Source: JBCAXA01 sp038534295 (GTDB lineage: Bacteria; Pseudomonadota; Gammaproteobacteria; Steroidobacterales; Woeseiaceae). Taken from it: a stretch of 64,000 bases of DNA. The position numbers were made by a program, and so were the translations under genes. Position 1 is the stretch's first letter. Each line of letters starts with the position of its first letter. Of this stretch, positions 6,873 through 15,606 are shown one piece after another. The stretch lies in assembly GCA_038534295.1 (NCBI GenBank), contig JBCAXA010000002.1, forward strand, positions 1-64,000. Reading direction: 5' to 3'. The notes beneath the pieces were generated by a model. The model did no database searches and had not been told where the DNA came from. It was given only the letters and a program-made list of their open reading frames with translations.

Positions 6873-7412
6873 ATGGCCAGATTATTTGACCTTTATCGCG
6901 ACACCATTCGTCCGAAACTCAAAGAAGAGCTCGGGCTGGCAAACATCATGCAGGTGCCGCGGATCGAAAAGATCACGCTCAACATGGGCGTCGGCGAAGC
7001 GCTTGGTGACCGTAAGGTGATGGAGCACGCCGTGTCGGACATGACCAAGATTGCCGGTCAGAAGCCGGTGATTCGTAACGCACGCAAGTCGGTGGCCGGC
7101 TTCAAGATCCGCGAGGGTTTTCCGATCGGCTGCAAGGTAACGCTGCGTCGTGAGCGTATGTACGAGTTTTTGGACCGGCTCGTGAACATTGCGATACCGC
7201 GTGTCCGTGACTTTCGAGGCTTAAACGCACGATCGTTCGACCGCCAGGGCAACTACAGCATGGGTGTCAGCGAGCAGATCATCTTTCCCGAGATCGACTA
7301 CGACCAGATCGACACGATTCGCGGCATGGACATCACAATTACTACGACGGCTCGGACTCCAGAAGAAGGTCGGGCGCTGTTGAACGCATTTAACTTCCCG
7401 TTCCGGAAGTAA
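6873..7412 (+). CDS. rplE: 50S ribosomal protein L5
   Basis: L5 (179 aa) binds 5S rRNA in the central protuberance and touches P-site tRNA. Typical segments are KITLNMGVGEALGDRK, the GQKPVIRNARKSVAGFKIREG core and the MDITITTTARTPEEGRALLNAFNFPF C-terminus. ATG start at normal spacing from GGAG. Standard position in the spc operon. Confidence 0.97.
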   Translation: MARLFDLYRDTIRPKLKEELGLANIMQVPRIEKITLNMGVGEALGDRKVMEHAVSDMTKIAGQKPVIRNARKSVAGFKIREGFPIGCKVTLRRERMYEFLDRLVNIAIPRVRDFRGLNARSFDRQGNYSMGVSEQIIFPEIDYDQIDTIRGMDITITTTARTPEEGRALLNAFNFPFRK

Positions 7413-7433
7413 CGGAACATAAGAGCAACGTAC

Positions 7434-7739
7434 ATGGCTAAGAAATCGATGCTCCAGCGTGAGCGCAAACGCGAAAAGCTGGTCAAACGCTACGCCGCCA
7501 AGCGCGCGAAGCTAAAAGAGATCATTCGTAACCCGAACTCGAGTGACCAGGAGCGTGACGACGCGCAGGTCAAGCTGCAGTCGCTGCCGCGCAATTCGTC
7601 ACGGGTTCGCATGCACAACCGTTGCGCAATCTCGGGTCGTCCGCACGGCTACTACCGCAAGTTCGGTCTTGGTCGTAACAAGCTGCGCGAAGCCACGATG
7701 CGCGGCGAGATTCCGGGCTTAACGAAAGCCAGCTGGTGA
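7434..7739 (+). CDS. rpsN: 30S ribosomal protein S14, zinc-independent form
   Basis: S14 (101 aa) in the 30S head. This is the long proteobacterial form: the short zinc form carries CxxC pairs, while here only a single cysteine is seen (HNRCAISGRPHGYYRKFGLGRN). It is essential for 30S assembly. ATG with an AGAGCA upstream; 13 bp before rpsH. Confidence 0.97.
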   Translation: MAKKSMLQRERKREKLVKRYAAKRAKLKEIIRNPNSSDQERDDAQVKLQSLPRNSSRVRMHNRCAISGRPHGYYRKFGLGRNKLREATMRGEIPGLTKASW

Positions 7740-7752
7740 CGGAGAAGTAACG

Positions 7753-8148
7753 ATGAGTATGACCGACCCGATCGCCGATATGCTGACGCGTATCCGCAAC
7801 GCCCAGCGTGCCAACAAAGCGACCGTCACGATGCCGGCCTCGAAGCAAAAAGAAGCGATTGCCCGTGTGTTGGAAAGCGAAGGCTACATCGCTGGCTTTG
7901 AAAGTGATGCCGCCGGAGCCCTGAGCTCACTGACGATCGACTTGAAGTACTTCGAAGGCCAGCCGGTCATCGAGAAGATCGAGCGTATTTCCAAGCCGGG
8001 GCGCCGCGTTTATCGGCCGAACGGCGATCTGCCGCGTGTCATTGGTGGTCTCGGCATAGCCGTCGTCTCGACGTCGAACGGCGTGATGAGCGATCGCGAA
8101 GCGCGTAAGCATGGAATTGGTGGTGAGGTGCTGTGCATCGTTTCGTGA
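7753..8148 (+). CDS. rpsH: 30S ribosomal protein S8
   Basis: S8 (131 aa) organises the central domain of 16S rRNA and in E. coli represses the spc operon by binding its mRNA at the rplX-rplE region. The MSMTDPIADMLTRIRNAQ start and the GLGIAVVSTSNGVMSDREARKHGIGGEVLC end are diagnostic. The start is fixed by comparison with E. coli MSMQDPIADML. Confidence 0.97.
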   Translation: MSMTDPIADMLTRIRNAQRANKATVTMPASKQKEAIARVLESEGYIAGFESDAAGALSSLTIDLKYFEGQPVIEKIERISKPGRRVYRPNGDLPRVIGGLGIAVVSTSNGVMSDREARKHGIGGEVLCIVS

Positions 8149-8186
8149 TGCCGGCCGCCATTTGAGGAATTAACCAGGACCGACCC

Positions 8187-8720
8187 ATGTCCAGAGTTGC
8201 TAAACAACCGGTAGCGCTGCCGAAGGGCGTTGAATTTTCGCAGGCCGGCCGCACCGTCAACATCAAGGGCCCGAAAGGTGCTTTGTCGTTGGAGCTGAAC
8301 ACTGAAGTGATGCTCGAGGAGAACGACGCGGCACTGAACATCGCGCCACGCAGTCATTCGCGGTTCGCTACGGCAATTGCCGGTACGACGCGCGCCTTGC
8401 TGCAGAACATGGTGACCGGTGTCTCCGACGGTTTCGAACGCAAGTTGGAGCTCGTCGGTGTTGGGTATCGCGCGCAGGCGCAGGGCAACAAATTGAATCT
8501 CTCGCTCGGGTTTTCGCACCCGGTCGAGTATCCGGTGCCGGAAGGCATTCAGATCGAGACGCCCAGCCAGACGGAAGTTGTCGTCAAGGGCATCGACAAA
8601 CAGCGCGTCGGCCAAGTTGCCGCGGAGATTCGGCGCTACCGGCCGCCCGAGCCTTACAAAGGCAAGGGTGTGCGTTACGCCGGCGAACGGGTTGCGCTGA
8701 AAGAAGCCAAGAAGAAGTAA
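8187..8720 (+). CDS. rplF: 50S ribosomal protein L6
   Basis: L6 (177 aa), two repeated domains, near the sarcin-ricin loop and the factor-binding site. The VNIKGPKGALSLEL and QRVGQVAAEIRRYRPPEPYKGKGVRYAGE segments are typical. It ends in a lysine-rich tail (LKEAKKK). ATG start; 38 bp after rpsH. Confidence 0.97.
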   Translation: MSRVAKQPVALPKGVEFSQAGRTVNIKGPKGALSLELNTEVMLEENDAALNIAPRSHSRFATAIAGTTRALLQNMVTGVSDGFERKLELVGVGYRAQAQGNKLNLSLGFSHPVEYPVPEGIQIETPSQTEVVVKGIDKQRVGQVAAEIRRYRPPEPYKGKGVRYAGERVALKEAKKK

Positions 8721-8726
8721 TCACCG

Positions 8727-9086
8727 ATGAAACTGGATCCCAAACAAAGCCGCCTGCGTCGTTCGCGTCGCACGCGCGCAAAAATTCGCGAATTAGAGGC
8801 GACGCGGTTGACCGTGCATCGCACGCCGCGGCACATCTACGCGCAGATCATCGCGCCCGATGGTGCCCGGGTGATCGCCAGCGCATCAACCGTGCAAAAG
8901 CAGGTTCGCGACGCCGTCAAAAATACCGGCAACTGCGAGGCCGCTACGGCCGTCGGCAAATTAATCGCCGAACGCGCCAAAGAAGCCGGCGTCGAAACGG
9001 TCGCGTTTGACCGTTCCGGTTTCCGTTACCACGGCCGCGTCAAGGCGCTGGCCGATGCGGCCCGCGAAGCTGGCCTCAAGTTCTAG
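8727..9086 (+). CDS. rplR: 50S ribosomal protein L18
   Basis: L18 (119 aa) binds 5S rRNA with L5 in the central protuberance. Basic N-terminus (LDPKQSRLRRSRRTRAKIRE) and the C-terminal FDRSGFRYHGRVKALADAAREAGLKF signature. 6 bp after rplF. Confidence 0.97.
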   Translation: MKLDPKQSRLRRSRRTRAKIRELEATRLTVHRTPRHIYAQIIAPDGARVIASASTVQKQVRDAVKNTGNCEAATAVGKLIAERAKEAGVETVAFDRSGFRYHGRVKALADAAREAGLKF

Positions 9087-9099
9087 ACGAGCATTCGAT

Positions 9100-9609
9100 A
9101 TGGCAAGAAACGAGCAAGGCAACTCTGCGAACGACGACCTCCTCGAGAAGTTGGTCGCCGTCAATCGCGTCGCCAAGGTCATCAAAGGTGGCCGTCAGTT
9201 CGGCTTCACCGCGTTGACGGTGGTCGGTGACGGCGCCGGTCGAGTCGGTTTCGGCTATGGCAAGGCACGCGAGGTACCGGTTGCCATCCAGAAAGCGATG
9301 CAGTCTGCACGCAAGAACCTGCAAGACGTGCATCTGCGGGACGAAACGTTGCAGTACGAAATGAAAGGCCGTCACGGTGCGACCAAGGTGTACGTGCAGC
9401 CGGCTTCCGACGGTACTGGCGTCATTGCCGGTGGTGCAATGCGTGCTGTGCTGGAGTGCGCGGGCGTTCGCAACGTTTTGGCCAAGTCGTATGGCTCGCG
9501 TAATCCGATCAACGTCGTACGGGCAACGATCAACGCATTGACGTCGATCCATTCGCCGCAGGCGATTGCCGCGAAACGCGGCAAGCGTATCGAAGACATC
9601 CTGGGTTAG
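9100..9609 (+). CDS. rpsE: 30S ribosomal protein S5
   Basis: S5 (169 aa) lies at the mRNA entry channel with S3 and S4, and affects accuracy. The start chosen is the ATG at 9100 (MARNEQGNSANDD), 13 bp after the rplR stop. Longer in-frame starts upstream lie inside rplR and would add a tail with no similarity to S5. Core motifs: VNRVAKVIKGGRQFGFTALTVVGDGAGRVGFGYGKA and the AGVRNVLAKSYGSRNPINVVRAT segment. Confidence 0.97.
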   Translation: MARNEQGNSANDDLLEKLVAVNRVAKVIKGGRQFGFTALTVVGDGAGRVGFGYGKAREVPVAIQKAMQSARKNLQDVHLRDETLQYEMKGRHGATKVYVQPASDGTGVIAGGAMRAVLECAGVRNVLAKSYGSRNPINVVRATINALTSIHSPQAIAAKRGKRIEDILG

Positions 9610-9613
9610 GGAT

Positions 9614-9802
9614 ATGGCTGATAACGCAAAAGTCCGGGTCACGCTCATCAAGAGCAAACACGGACGGCTGAAAAACCACCAAGCCTGTGTATCGGGCCTG
9701 GGACTGCGCCGCATGCACCAGTCGGTTGTCGTTGACGATACGCCTGAGAACCGCGGCATGATCAACACGATTTCGTACCTGCTGAAGGTCGAGGAGGCCT
9801 GA
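9614..9802 (+). CDS. rpmD: 50S ribosomal protein L30
   Basis: L30 (62 aa), a small protein of domain II of 23S rRNA. The correct start is the ATG at 9614 (MADNAKVRVTLIKSKHGR), 4 bp after the rpsE stop. The KNHQACVSGLGLRRMHQSVVVDDTPENRGMI core is diagnostic. Confidence 0.96.
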   Translation: MADNAKVRVTLIKSKHGRLKNHQACVSGLGLRRMHQSVVVDDTPENRGMINTISYLLKVEEA

Positions 9803-9803
9803 C

Positions 9804-10238
9804 GTGCGCCTGAACGACATCAAACCGGGCAAGGGCTCCAAGCCAGCCGGCAAACGCCTCGGTCGCGGCCACGCCGCGGGTCAGGGCAAGACCAGCGGCC
9901 GCGGCCAAAAAGGCCAGCACGCGCGCTCGGGCGGCTACCACAAGGTCGGTTTCGAGGGCGGTCAGATGCCGCTGCAGCGTCGGCTGCCGAAAGTAGGCTT
10001 CACGTCGCGGCTTGCGCCGCTGTCGGCCGAAGTACGACTGCACGAATTGACCAAAGTCGATGCGGACGTCATCACGCTGGCCGAGCTGAAAGACGCCGGC
10101 GTCGTAGGCGCCAACATCAAAAAGGCCAAAGTGATCGCATCGGGCAAGATCGACACGGCGGTCAAACTCTCCGGCATCGCAGTGACGCCGGGTGCACGTG
10201 CCGCTATTGAGGCGGCAGGCGGCAGCATCGAGTCCTGA
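9804..10238 (+). CDS. rplO: 50S ribosomal protein L15
   Basis: L15 (144 aa) is a late assembly protein with a long Gly/Arg/Lys-rich N-terminal extension (KPAGKRLGRGHAAGQGKTSGRGQKGQ) that penetrates 23S rRNA. GTG start at 9804, one base after the rpmD stop, fixed by the conserved MRLNDIKPGKGSK opening. secY follows after 8 bp. Confidence 0.97.
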   Translation: MRLNDIKPGKGSKPAGKRLGRGHAAGQGKTSGRGQKGQHARSGGYHKVGFEGGQMPLQRRLPKVGFTSRLAPLSAEVRLHELTKVDADVITLAELKDAGVVGANIKKAKVIASGKIDTAVKLSGIAVTPGARAAIEAAGGSIES

Positions 10239-10246
10239 GAACCGAG

Positions 10247-11608
10247 ATGGCCAAAACCAAACCGAACAACCCGCGCGGCGGCGCCCCGGACACGAGCAAG
10301 CTCTCGGAGCTGCGCGCGCGTCTGTTGTTCTTGGTTGGCGCGCTCATCGTCTATCGGGTCGGAACCTTTATTCCGGTGCCCGGCGTCGATCCGCTTGCGC
10401 TCGCGGAATTCTTCGAGTCACAGGGCGACAACATCCTTGCTGTCCTGAGTATTTTCTCGGGCGGCGCGCTCGAGCGATTCGGTGTTTTTGCGCTCGGGAT
10501 CATGCCGTATATCTCGGCATCGATCATCATGCAGCTTGCGGCTGCCGTGATTCCGGAACTCGAGAAAATCAAGAAGGAAGGCGAGGCCGGTCGACGCAAG
10601 ATCACGCAGTACACGCGTTACGGTACGGTGATTCTCGCGCTGTTCCAGTCCATCGGCGCGGCCTACGCGTTGCAACAGCAGCCAAACCTGGTGATCAATC
10701 CGGGACCTGGCTTTGTGTTCGTGGCGGTCGTGTCGCTGGTAACGGGCACTATGTTCCTGATGTGGCTCGGCGAGCAGATCACTGAGCGCGGTATCGGTAA
10801 CGGTATCTCGATGATTATTCTCGCGAGCATCATTTCCAGCATGCCAGGTGCGATCGCGGCCATCGCCGAGTTGGTGAGCAACGGCTCGATGTCGCCGGCG
10901 ATCGCAATTCTGATCGTGTTGGCAGTACTCGCAATGACGGTGGGCGTGGTCTATATGGAACGCGCGCAACGGCGAATAACGGTGAACTACGCGCGGCGAC
11001 AGCAAGGGCGCAAGCAGTTCGCTGCCCAGAGCATGCACCTGCCGTTCAAGATCAACATGTCGGGTGTGATTCCGCCGATCTTCGCATCCAGCATATTGCT
11101 GTTCCCGGCGACGCTCGCGCAGTTCGCCGGTACGAGTCCGGACCCGAATTGGTGGCAGCGGACCCTGCAAAACGTCGGTGCCAGTATCGGTCCCGGACAG
11201 CCGGTGTATATCGTGCTGTACGGCGCACTGATCATTTTCTTCTGCTTCTTCTACACCGCGATGATGTACAAGTCGCGCGACACGGCAGATCAGTTGAAAC
11301 GGTCCGGTGCATTCATTCCTGGAATCCGACCTGGTGCGCAGACCGCCGAGTACATCGACAAAGTACTCACTCGGCTAACGTTCTGGGGCGCGATTTACAT
11401 TACGGCCGTGTGCCTCGTGCCGGAGTTCGTGCGGCTGTTTTACTCGTCGATTCCGTTCAACTTTGGCGGTACGTCGATTCTGATTCTCGTCGTCGTCACG
11501 ATGGACTTCATGTCACAGCTGCAGGCTCACATGATGTCGCAGCAGTACGAGGGCATGATGAAAAAGGCCAACCTGCGTAACTACGGACGCTCGGGCGTCG
11601 TTCGCTAG
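10247..11608 (+). CDS. secY: Protein translocase subunit SecY
   Basis: SecY (453 aa) is the channel-forming subunit of the SecYEG translocon in the inner membrane. It has ten predicted transmembrane helices. Diagnostic parts are GIMPYISASIIMQL and the plug-region segment in the first quarter, ERGIGNGISMIILASI, and the cytoplasmic C5 loop PGIRPGAQTAEYIDKVLTRLT that contacts SecA and ribosomes. It is in its conserved place at the end of the spc operon, between rplO and rpmJ. Confidence 0.97.
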   Translation: MAKTKPNNPRGGAPDTSKLSELRARLLFLVGALIVYRVGTFIPVPGVDPLALAEFFESQGDNILAVLSIFSGGALERFGVFALGIMPYISASIIMQLAAAVIPELEKIKKEGEAGRRKITQYTRYGTVILALFQSIGAAYALQQQPNLVINPGPGFVFVAVVSLVTGTMFLMWLGEQITERGIGNGISMIILASIISSMPGAIAAIAELVSNGSMSPAIAILIVLAVLAMTVGVVYMERAQRRITVNYARRQQGRKQFAAQSMHLPFKINMSGVIPPIFASSILLFPATLAQFAGTSPDPNWWQRTLQNVGASIGPGQPVYIVLYGALIIFFCFFYTAMMYKSRDTADQLKRSGAFIPGIRPGAQTAEYIDKVLTRLTFWGAIYITAVCLVPEFVRLFYSSIPFNFGGTSILILVVVTMDFMSQLQAHMMSQQYEGMMKKANLRNYGRSGVVR

Positions 11609-11631
11609 GCAGGCGGGCAAGGAGCAGGACT

Positions 11632-11745
11632 ATGAAAGTACGTGCATCGGTGAAGAAGATTTGCCGCAACTGCAAGATTATTCGTCGCAATCGCGTGATT
11701 CGCGTGATTTGCACTGACCCGCGCCACAAGCAGCGTCAGGGTTAG
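11632..11745 (+). CDS. rpmJ: 50S ribosomal protein L36, zinc-binding form
   Basis: A 37-codon gene, MKVRASVKKICRNCKIIRR with C-terminus DPRHKQRQG. L36 is the smallest 50S protein. The zinc ligands C11, C14, C27 and H32 are all present, so this is the zinc-binding (C+) type. A GGAGCAGG ribosome binding site precedes the ATG. It lies between secY and rpsM as in most proteobacteria. Confidence 0.96.
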   Translation: MKVRASVKKICRNCKIIRRNRVIRVICTDPRHKQRQG

Positions 11746-11766
11746 GACACTTAAGGGAAAAGACTC

Positions 11767-12123
11767 GTGGCTCGTATAGCAGGCATAAACATCCCGGCCG
11801 GTAAACACGTCGTCATCGCACTGACGTCGATTTACGGCATCGGTCGCACGCGCGCGCACAAGATCTGTGACGCGGCGAATGTCGCGCCCGAATCCATCGT
11901 CAAGAATCTGGCCGAACCGGAAGTCGCTCGGCTGCGTACTGAAGTAGCCCGTTTCACGGTAGAGGGTGATCTACGCCGTGAAGTATCAATGAACATTAAG
12001 CGACTGATGGATCTCGGCTGCTACCGCGGTATTCGTCATCGCCGTGGCCTGCCGCTGCGTGGTCAGCGTACGCGAACCAACGCGCGCACCCGTAAGGGCC
12101 CGCGCCGTCCGGTCCGCAAGTAA
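11767..12123 (+). CDS. rpsM: 30S ribosomal protein S13
   Basis: S13 (118 aa) sits at the top of the 30S head and contacts P-site tRNA and L5. First gene of the alpha operon. GTG start at 11767 fixed by MARIAGINIPAGKHVVIALTSIYGIG. The helix-turn-helix core is followed by the basic tail GLPLRGQRTRTNARTRKG. The 21-bp gap from rpmJ leaves no room for an E. coli-like alpha leader pseudoknot, so S4 feedback would need another site. Confidence 0.97.
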   Translation: MARIAGINIPAGKHVVIALTSIYGIGRTRAHKICDAANVAPESIVKNLAEPEVARLRTEVARFTVEGDLRREVSMNIKRLMDLGCYRGIRHRRGLPLRGQRTRTNARTRKGPRRPVRK

Positions 12124-12161
12124 ACGTCGACACGGCATAGATTTAGGAACAGGTACCAATA

Positions 12162-12548
12162 ATGGCAACAGCTTCCAAACCGCGTAAGCGAGTGAAAAAG
12201 GTCGTGCAGGACGCGGTCGCGCATATTCACGCGAGCTTCAACAACACGATCATTACGATCACCGACCGGCAGGGCAACACGCTGTCGTGGGCTACGGCTG
12301 GCGGCTGTGGCTTCAAGGGTTCGCGAAAATCGACTCCGTTTGCTGCTCAGGTTGCATCGGAGAAGGCCGCTCGTGCAGCCGCTGACTACGGCGTCAAGAA
12401 TGTCGACGTCAAAGTCCGCGGTCCAGGCCCGGGTCGAGAGTCAGCCGTACGCGCATTGAATGCCGTTGGCTTCAAAGTTCAAAACATCGAGGACGTAACG
12501 CCGATTCCCCACAACGGCTGCCGTCCCCCAAAGAAACGCCGAGTGTAG
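12162..12548 (+). CDS. rpsK: 30S ribosomal protein S11
   Basis: S11 (128 aa) lies in the 30S platform and helps form the Shine-Dalgarno groove with S7 and S18. Segments AHIHASFNNTIITITDRQGNTLSWATAGGCGFKGSRKSTPFAAQVA and the C-terminal PIPHNGCRPPKKRRV are diagnostic. ATG start; rpsD follows after 9 bp. Confidence 0.97.
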   Translation: MATASKPRKRVKKVVQDAVAHIHASFNNTIITITDRQGNTLSWATAGGCGFKGSRKSTPFAAQVASEKAARAAADYGVKNVDVKVRGPGPGRESAVRALNAVGFKVQNIEDVTPIPHNGCRPPKKRRV

Positions 12549-12557
12549 GTTAACGAG

Positions 12558-13178
12558 ATGGCGAGATATCTAGGACCGAAGTGCAAGCTGTCACGTCGCG
12601 AAGGAACGGATCTGTTCCTGAAGAGCGGCGTTAAACCGCTCGAGTCCAAATGCAAGTTGGATATACCACCCGGTGGCGCACCGCAGCGTCGGCCGCGTCT
12701 GTCCGACTATGGTTTGCAGCTGCGCGAGAAGCAGAAGCTGCGCCGTATGTACGGCGTGCTTGAGCGGCAGTTCCGCAACTACTACAAGAAGGCGGCACGC
12801 TTGAAAGGCTCGACGGGTGAAAACCTGTTGCGCCTGTTGGAGGGCCGCCTAGACAACACGGTTTACCGGATGGGCTTTGCGGCGACTCGTGCCGAAGCGC
12901 GCCAACTGGTGAGCCACAAAGGTGTCAACGTTAACGGCACGGTCGTTAACATTCCTTCGTACCAGGTGAAGGCAGGCGATGCGATCGAGATTCGTGAGAA
13001 AGCGAAGAAACAGGTTCGCATTCAGAACGCGCTCGAAATCGCCGGCCAGGTGGGATTCCCTGACTGGGTCGATGTCGATCCAAAGAAAATGGGCGGTCTT
13101 TTGAAAGCGCTGCCAGAGCGCGAAGACATCCTGCCGGATATCAACGAAAACCTCGTTGTCGAGTTGTATTCGAAGTAA
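12558..13178 (+). CDS. rpsD: 30S ribosomal protein S4
   Basis: S4 (206 aa) initiates 30S assembly and contributes to accuracy at the S4-S5 interface. It has the ARYLGPKCKLSRREGTDLFL start and an S4 RNA-binding domain (RLDNTVYRMGFAATRAEARQLVSHKGVNVNG, about residues 97-127). In E. coli it is the repressor of the alpha operon. The 57-bp gap before rpoA contains the RBS AGGAG. Confidence 0.97.
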   Translation: MARYLGPKCKLSRREGTDLFLKSGVKPLESKCKLDIPPGGAPQRRPRLSDYGLQLREKQKLRRMYGVLERQFRNYYKKAARLKGSTGENLLRLLEGRLDNTVYRMGFAATRAEARQLVSHKGVNVNGTVVNIPSYQVKAGDAIEIREKAKKQVRIQNALEIAGQVGFPDWVDVDPKKMGGLLKALPEREDILPDINENLVVELYSK

Positions 13179-13235
13179 TCCGGCCCAACGTCTACCGACT
13201 GCCTTCTCCTTACGTATTCCAGGAGCACTTACCCG

Positions 13236-14243
13236 ATGATGGATTCTGTCAGCGAATTTCTGAAACCCCGAGTCGTCAAGGTCAATCCGATCGACGACCA
13301 GCGCGCCCGGGTAACCATCGAACCGTTCGAGCGCGGCTTTGGCCATACGCTCGGCAATGCACTGCGCCGTATTCTGTTGTCGTCAATGCCGGGTGCGGCC
13401 ATTGTCGAAGCTGAGATCGATGGCGTTCTGCACGAGTACACGAGCATCGAAGGCGTCCAAGAAGACGTCGTCGATATCCTCTTGAATCTTAAGCAAGTTG
13501 CGGTTCGCATGGGCACCCGCGACAGCGCCGAGCTGGTGCTGGCCAAGAAAGGCCCGGGTGCCGTGACTGCCGGTGACATTCAGCTTGACCACGACGTTGA
13601 GATCCTCAACCCGAACTTGGTCATTGCCAACCTCACTCAGGCGGGCGAGCTGAAAATGATTCTGAAAGCCGTGCGTGGCCGCGGCTACCGTCCGGCGCTG
13701 CAGCGTCTGAATTTCGAGGAGCATGCCGGTCCGATCGGCCGCCTGCAGCTCGATGCGACTTTCAGCCCGATTAGCCGTGTCACGTATACGGTCGAAGCGG
13801 CTCGGGTCGAGCAGCGCACCGACCTCGACAAGCTGCTCATCGACATTGAGACCAACGGCACCATCGATCCGGAAGAAGCGATTCGCCGTGCCGGCAGTAT
13901 CCTCAAGGACCAACTCAGCGTCTTTGTCGACCTGCAGGGTAAGGACGAGTCGACCGCCGGTGTCGCCGAAGCACAGGTCGATCCGATCCTGCTGCGCCCG
14001 GTCGACGAACTGGAGCTGACGGTACGTTCGGCCAACTGCTTGAAAGCCGAAAGCATCAACTACATTGGCGATCTCGTGCAGCGCACCGAAGTGGAGTTGC
14101 TGCGCACACCGAACCTCGGGAAGAAATCGCTGACTGAAATCAAGGAAGTGCTCGAGAGCCACAACCTCACGCTCGGCATGCAGATTGACAACTGGCCGCC
14201 GGCCAGTCTGCGGCCGGATCGCGGTACGGCTCTGGCTTCCTGA
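13236..14243 (+). CDS. rpoA: DNA-directed RNA polymerase subunit alpha
   Basis: Alpha subunit (335 aa) dimerises to scaffold RNA polymerase. Its N-terminal domain (about 1-235; GFGHTLGNALRRILLSSMPG) binds beta and beta-prime. Its C-terminal domain (about 250-320; LELTVRSANCLKAESINYIGDLVQRTE) binds UP elements and activators such as the CRP homologue encoded at 63153. The first of two ATGs is used: AGGAG lies 10 bp upstream and the alignment with E. coli MQGSVTEFL supports it. Normal length. Confidence 0.98.
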   Translation: MMDSVSEFLKPRVVKVNPIDDQRARVTIEPFERGFGHTLGNALRRILLSSMPGAAIVEAEIDGVLHEYTSIEGVQEDVVDILLNLKQVAVRMGTRDSAELVLAKKGPGAVTAGDIQLDHDVEILNPNLVIANLTQAGELKMILKAVRGRGYRPALQRLNFEEHAGPIGRLQLDATFSPISRVTYTVEAARVEQRTDLDKLLIDIETNGTIDPEEAIRRAGSILKDQLSVFVDLQGKDESTAGVAEAQVDPILLRPVDELELTVRSANCLKAESINYIGDLVQRTEVELLRTPNLGKKSLTEIKEVLESHNLTLGMQIDNWPPASLRPDRGTALAS

Positions 14244-14268
14244 CCGACTGACTTGACGGACAACGACC

Positions 14269-14652
14269 ATGCGCCACCAAAAATCGGGCCGTAAGCTCAA
14301 TCGCAACTCGACGCATCGCAAAGCCATGTTTCGCAACATGGCTGCGTCGCTCGTGCGCCATGAGACGATTCGTACAACGCTGCCGAAAGCCAAAGAGCTA
14401 CGGCGTGTGGTCGAGCCGCTGATCACGCTTGCAAAGGAAGATGGCGTTGCGAAGCGCCGTCTCGCCTTTGATCGCCTGCGCGATAAGGAAGCCGTCGGCA
14501 AGCTCTTCAACGAGCTTGGCCCGCGTTTCAAAGAGCGCCCGGGCGGCTATCTGCGCATCCTGAAAATGGGTTTTCGTGCCGGTGATGCAGCGCCAATGGC
14601 GATTGTGCAGCTGCTCGATCAGCCCGAAACAAGCGACGCGGCCGCCGAATAA
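14269..14652 (+). CDS. rplQ: 50S ribosomal protein L17
   Basis: L17 (127 aa) at the 50S exit region, last gene of the alpha operon. Start RHQKSGRKLNRNSTHRKAMFRNMAASLVRHE is diagnostic. The C-terminal half follows the proteobacterial form (GPRFKERPGGYLRILKMGFRAGDAAPMAIVQLLD). The next gene, an SDR, starts only 21 bp downstream on the same strand and may be read from the same transcript. Confidence 0.97.
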   Translation: MRHQKSGRKLNRNSTHRKAMFRNMAASLVRHETIRTTLPKAKELRRVVEPLITLAKEDGVAKRRLAFDRLRDKEAVGKLFNELGPRFKERPGGYLRILKMGFRAGDAAPMAIVQLLDQPETSDAAAE

Positions 14653-14673
14653 TTTTGCGCGCGGCCCGAGGCC

Positions 14674-15519
14674 ATGCCTAAGCGCATCGATCAATGGCGC
14701 GATAAGGCCGTCATCGTTACGGGTGCGTCGGCCGGTGTCGGTTTGGCCTGCGCGCAAGCCTTTGCACGGCTTGGCGCCAACCTCGTGCTGGTTGCCCGCG
14801 GACCTAAGGCGCTAAAAGCCGCCGCAGAGCGACTCGAGTCACTCACGCGCGTTGAGACGGTTGCTATGGATGTCGCCGACGCGTCCGAGTGCACCAACCT
14901 TTTGCGTAAGACTGAATTCGAATTCGGTCACGTTCACGCGCTGATCAATAACGCCGGTTTTCACCAGCGCGGCCCGGTTGAGACCATCGATGCGGCTGAT
15001 CTAGGCCAGATGATCGACGTCAATTTGCGTGCGCCAATCGTGCTGTCACGGCTGGCACTGCCGTACCTTCGGAAAACCGGTGAGGGTGCGATTGTCAATG
15101 TGGCGTCGCTGGCCGGGTGCACGCCGGTAGAAGGCGCCGCAGCGTATTCAGCCAGCAAATTCGGTCTGCGCGCGTTTTCGATGGCGCTGGCGGACGAGAT
15201 TCGCGACACGGCCATTAATATCGGCTTGGTATCGCCCGGTCCGATCGACACCGGCTTCATCATGGATCAGATCGACGAGGTCACGGACATCACCTTTTCA
15301 CAGCCCATGAGCACCTCCGAGGATGTTGCCGAGGCGATAGTCAAAGTGGCTAGCGGTCGGGCGTTTGAGATCAAGATGCCGGCGGTCAGCGGTCCGCTGA
15401 CGACGATGAGCTACCTGTTCCCGGCACTCCGTCGCGCACTCAAGCCGCTGCTCGATGCGCGTGGTCGAAAGGCCAAGGCATACTATCGCCAGCGGGCCCG
15501 CGACGCCGAGGCGGACTAA
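14674..15519 (+). CDS. Short-chain dehydrogenase/reductase family protein
   Basis: Classical SDR of 281 aa. The Rossmann cofactor motif TGASAGVG is at residues 16-23 and NNAG at 92-95. The catalytic Ser145, Tyr158 and Lys162 (YSASK) are in place, so it should be an active NAD(P)H-dependent oxidoreductase. The C-terminal ~40 residues are basic and amphipathic (LFPALRRALKPLLDARGRKAKAYYRQRARD), suggesting membrane association. The substrate cannot be told from sequence. It starts 21 bp after rplQ, so it may ride on the alpha operon transcript. Family certain, function unknown. Confidence 0.9.
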   Translation: MPKRIDQWRDKAVIVTGASAGVGLACAQAFARLGANLVLVARGPKALKAAAERLESLTRVETVAMDVADASECTNLLRKTEFEFGHVHALINNAGFHQRGPVETIDAADLGQMIDVNLRAPIVLSRLALPYLRKTGEGAIVNVASLAGCTPVEGAAAYSASKFGLRAFSMALADEIRDTAINIGLVSPGPIDTGFIMDQIDEVTDITFSQPMSTSEDVAEAIVKVASGRAFEIKMPAVSGPLTTMSYLFPALRRALKPLLDARGRKAKAYYRQRARDAEAD

Positions 15520-15606
15520 TGCGGTTTGCGTTTCTCCGGCGTGCTTCGATCGTTAGCCACCAGACGTCCCAAAGCCTCGCTGCGCTCCTCGCGAGGCGCT
15601 GATCGG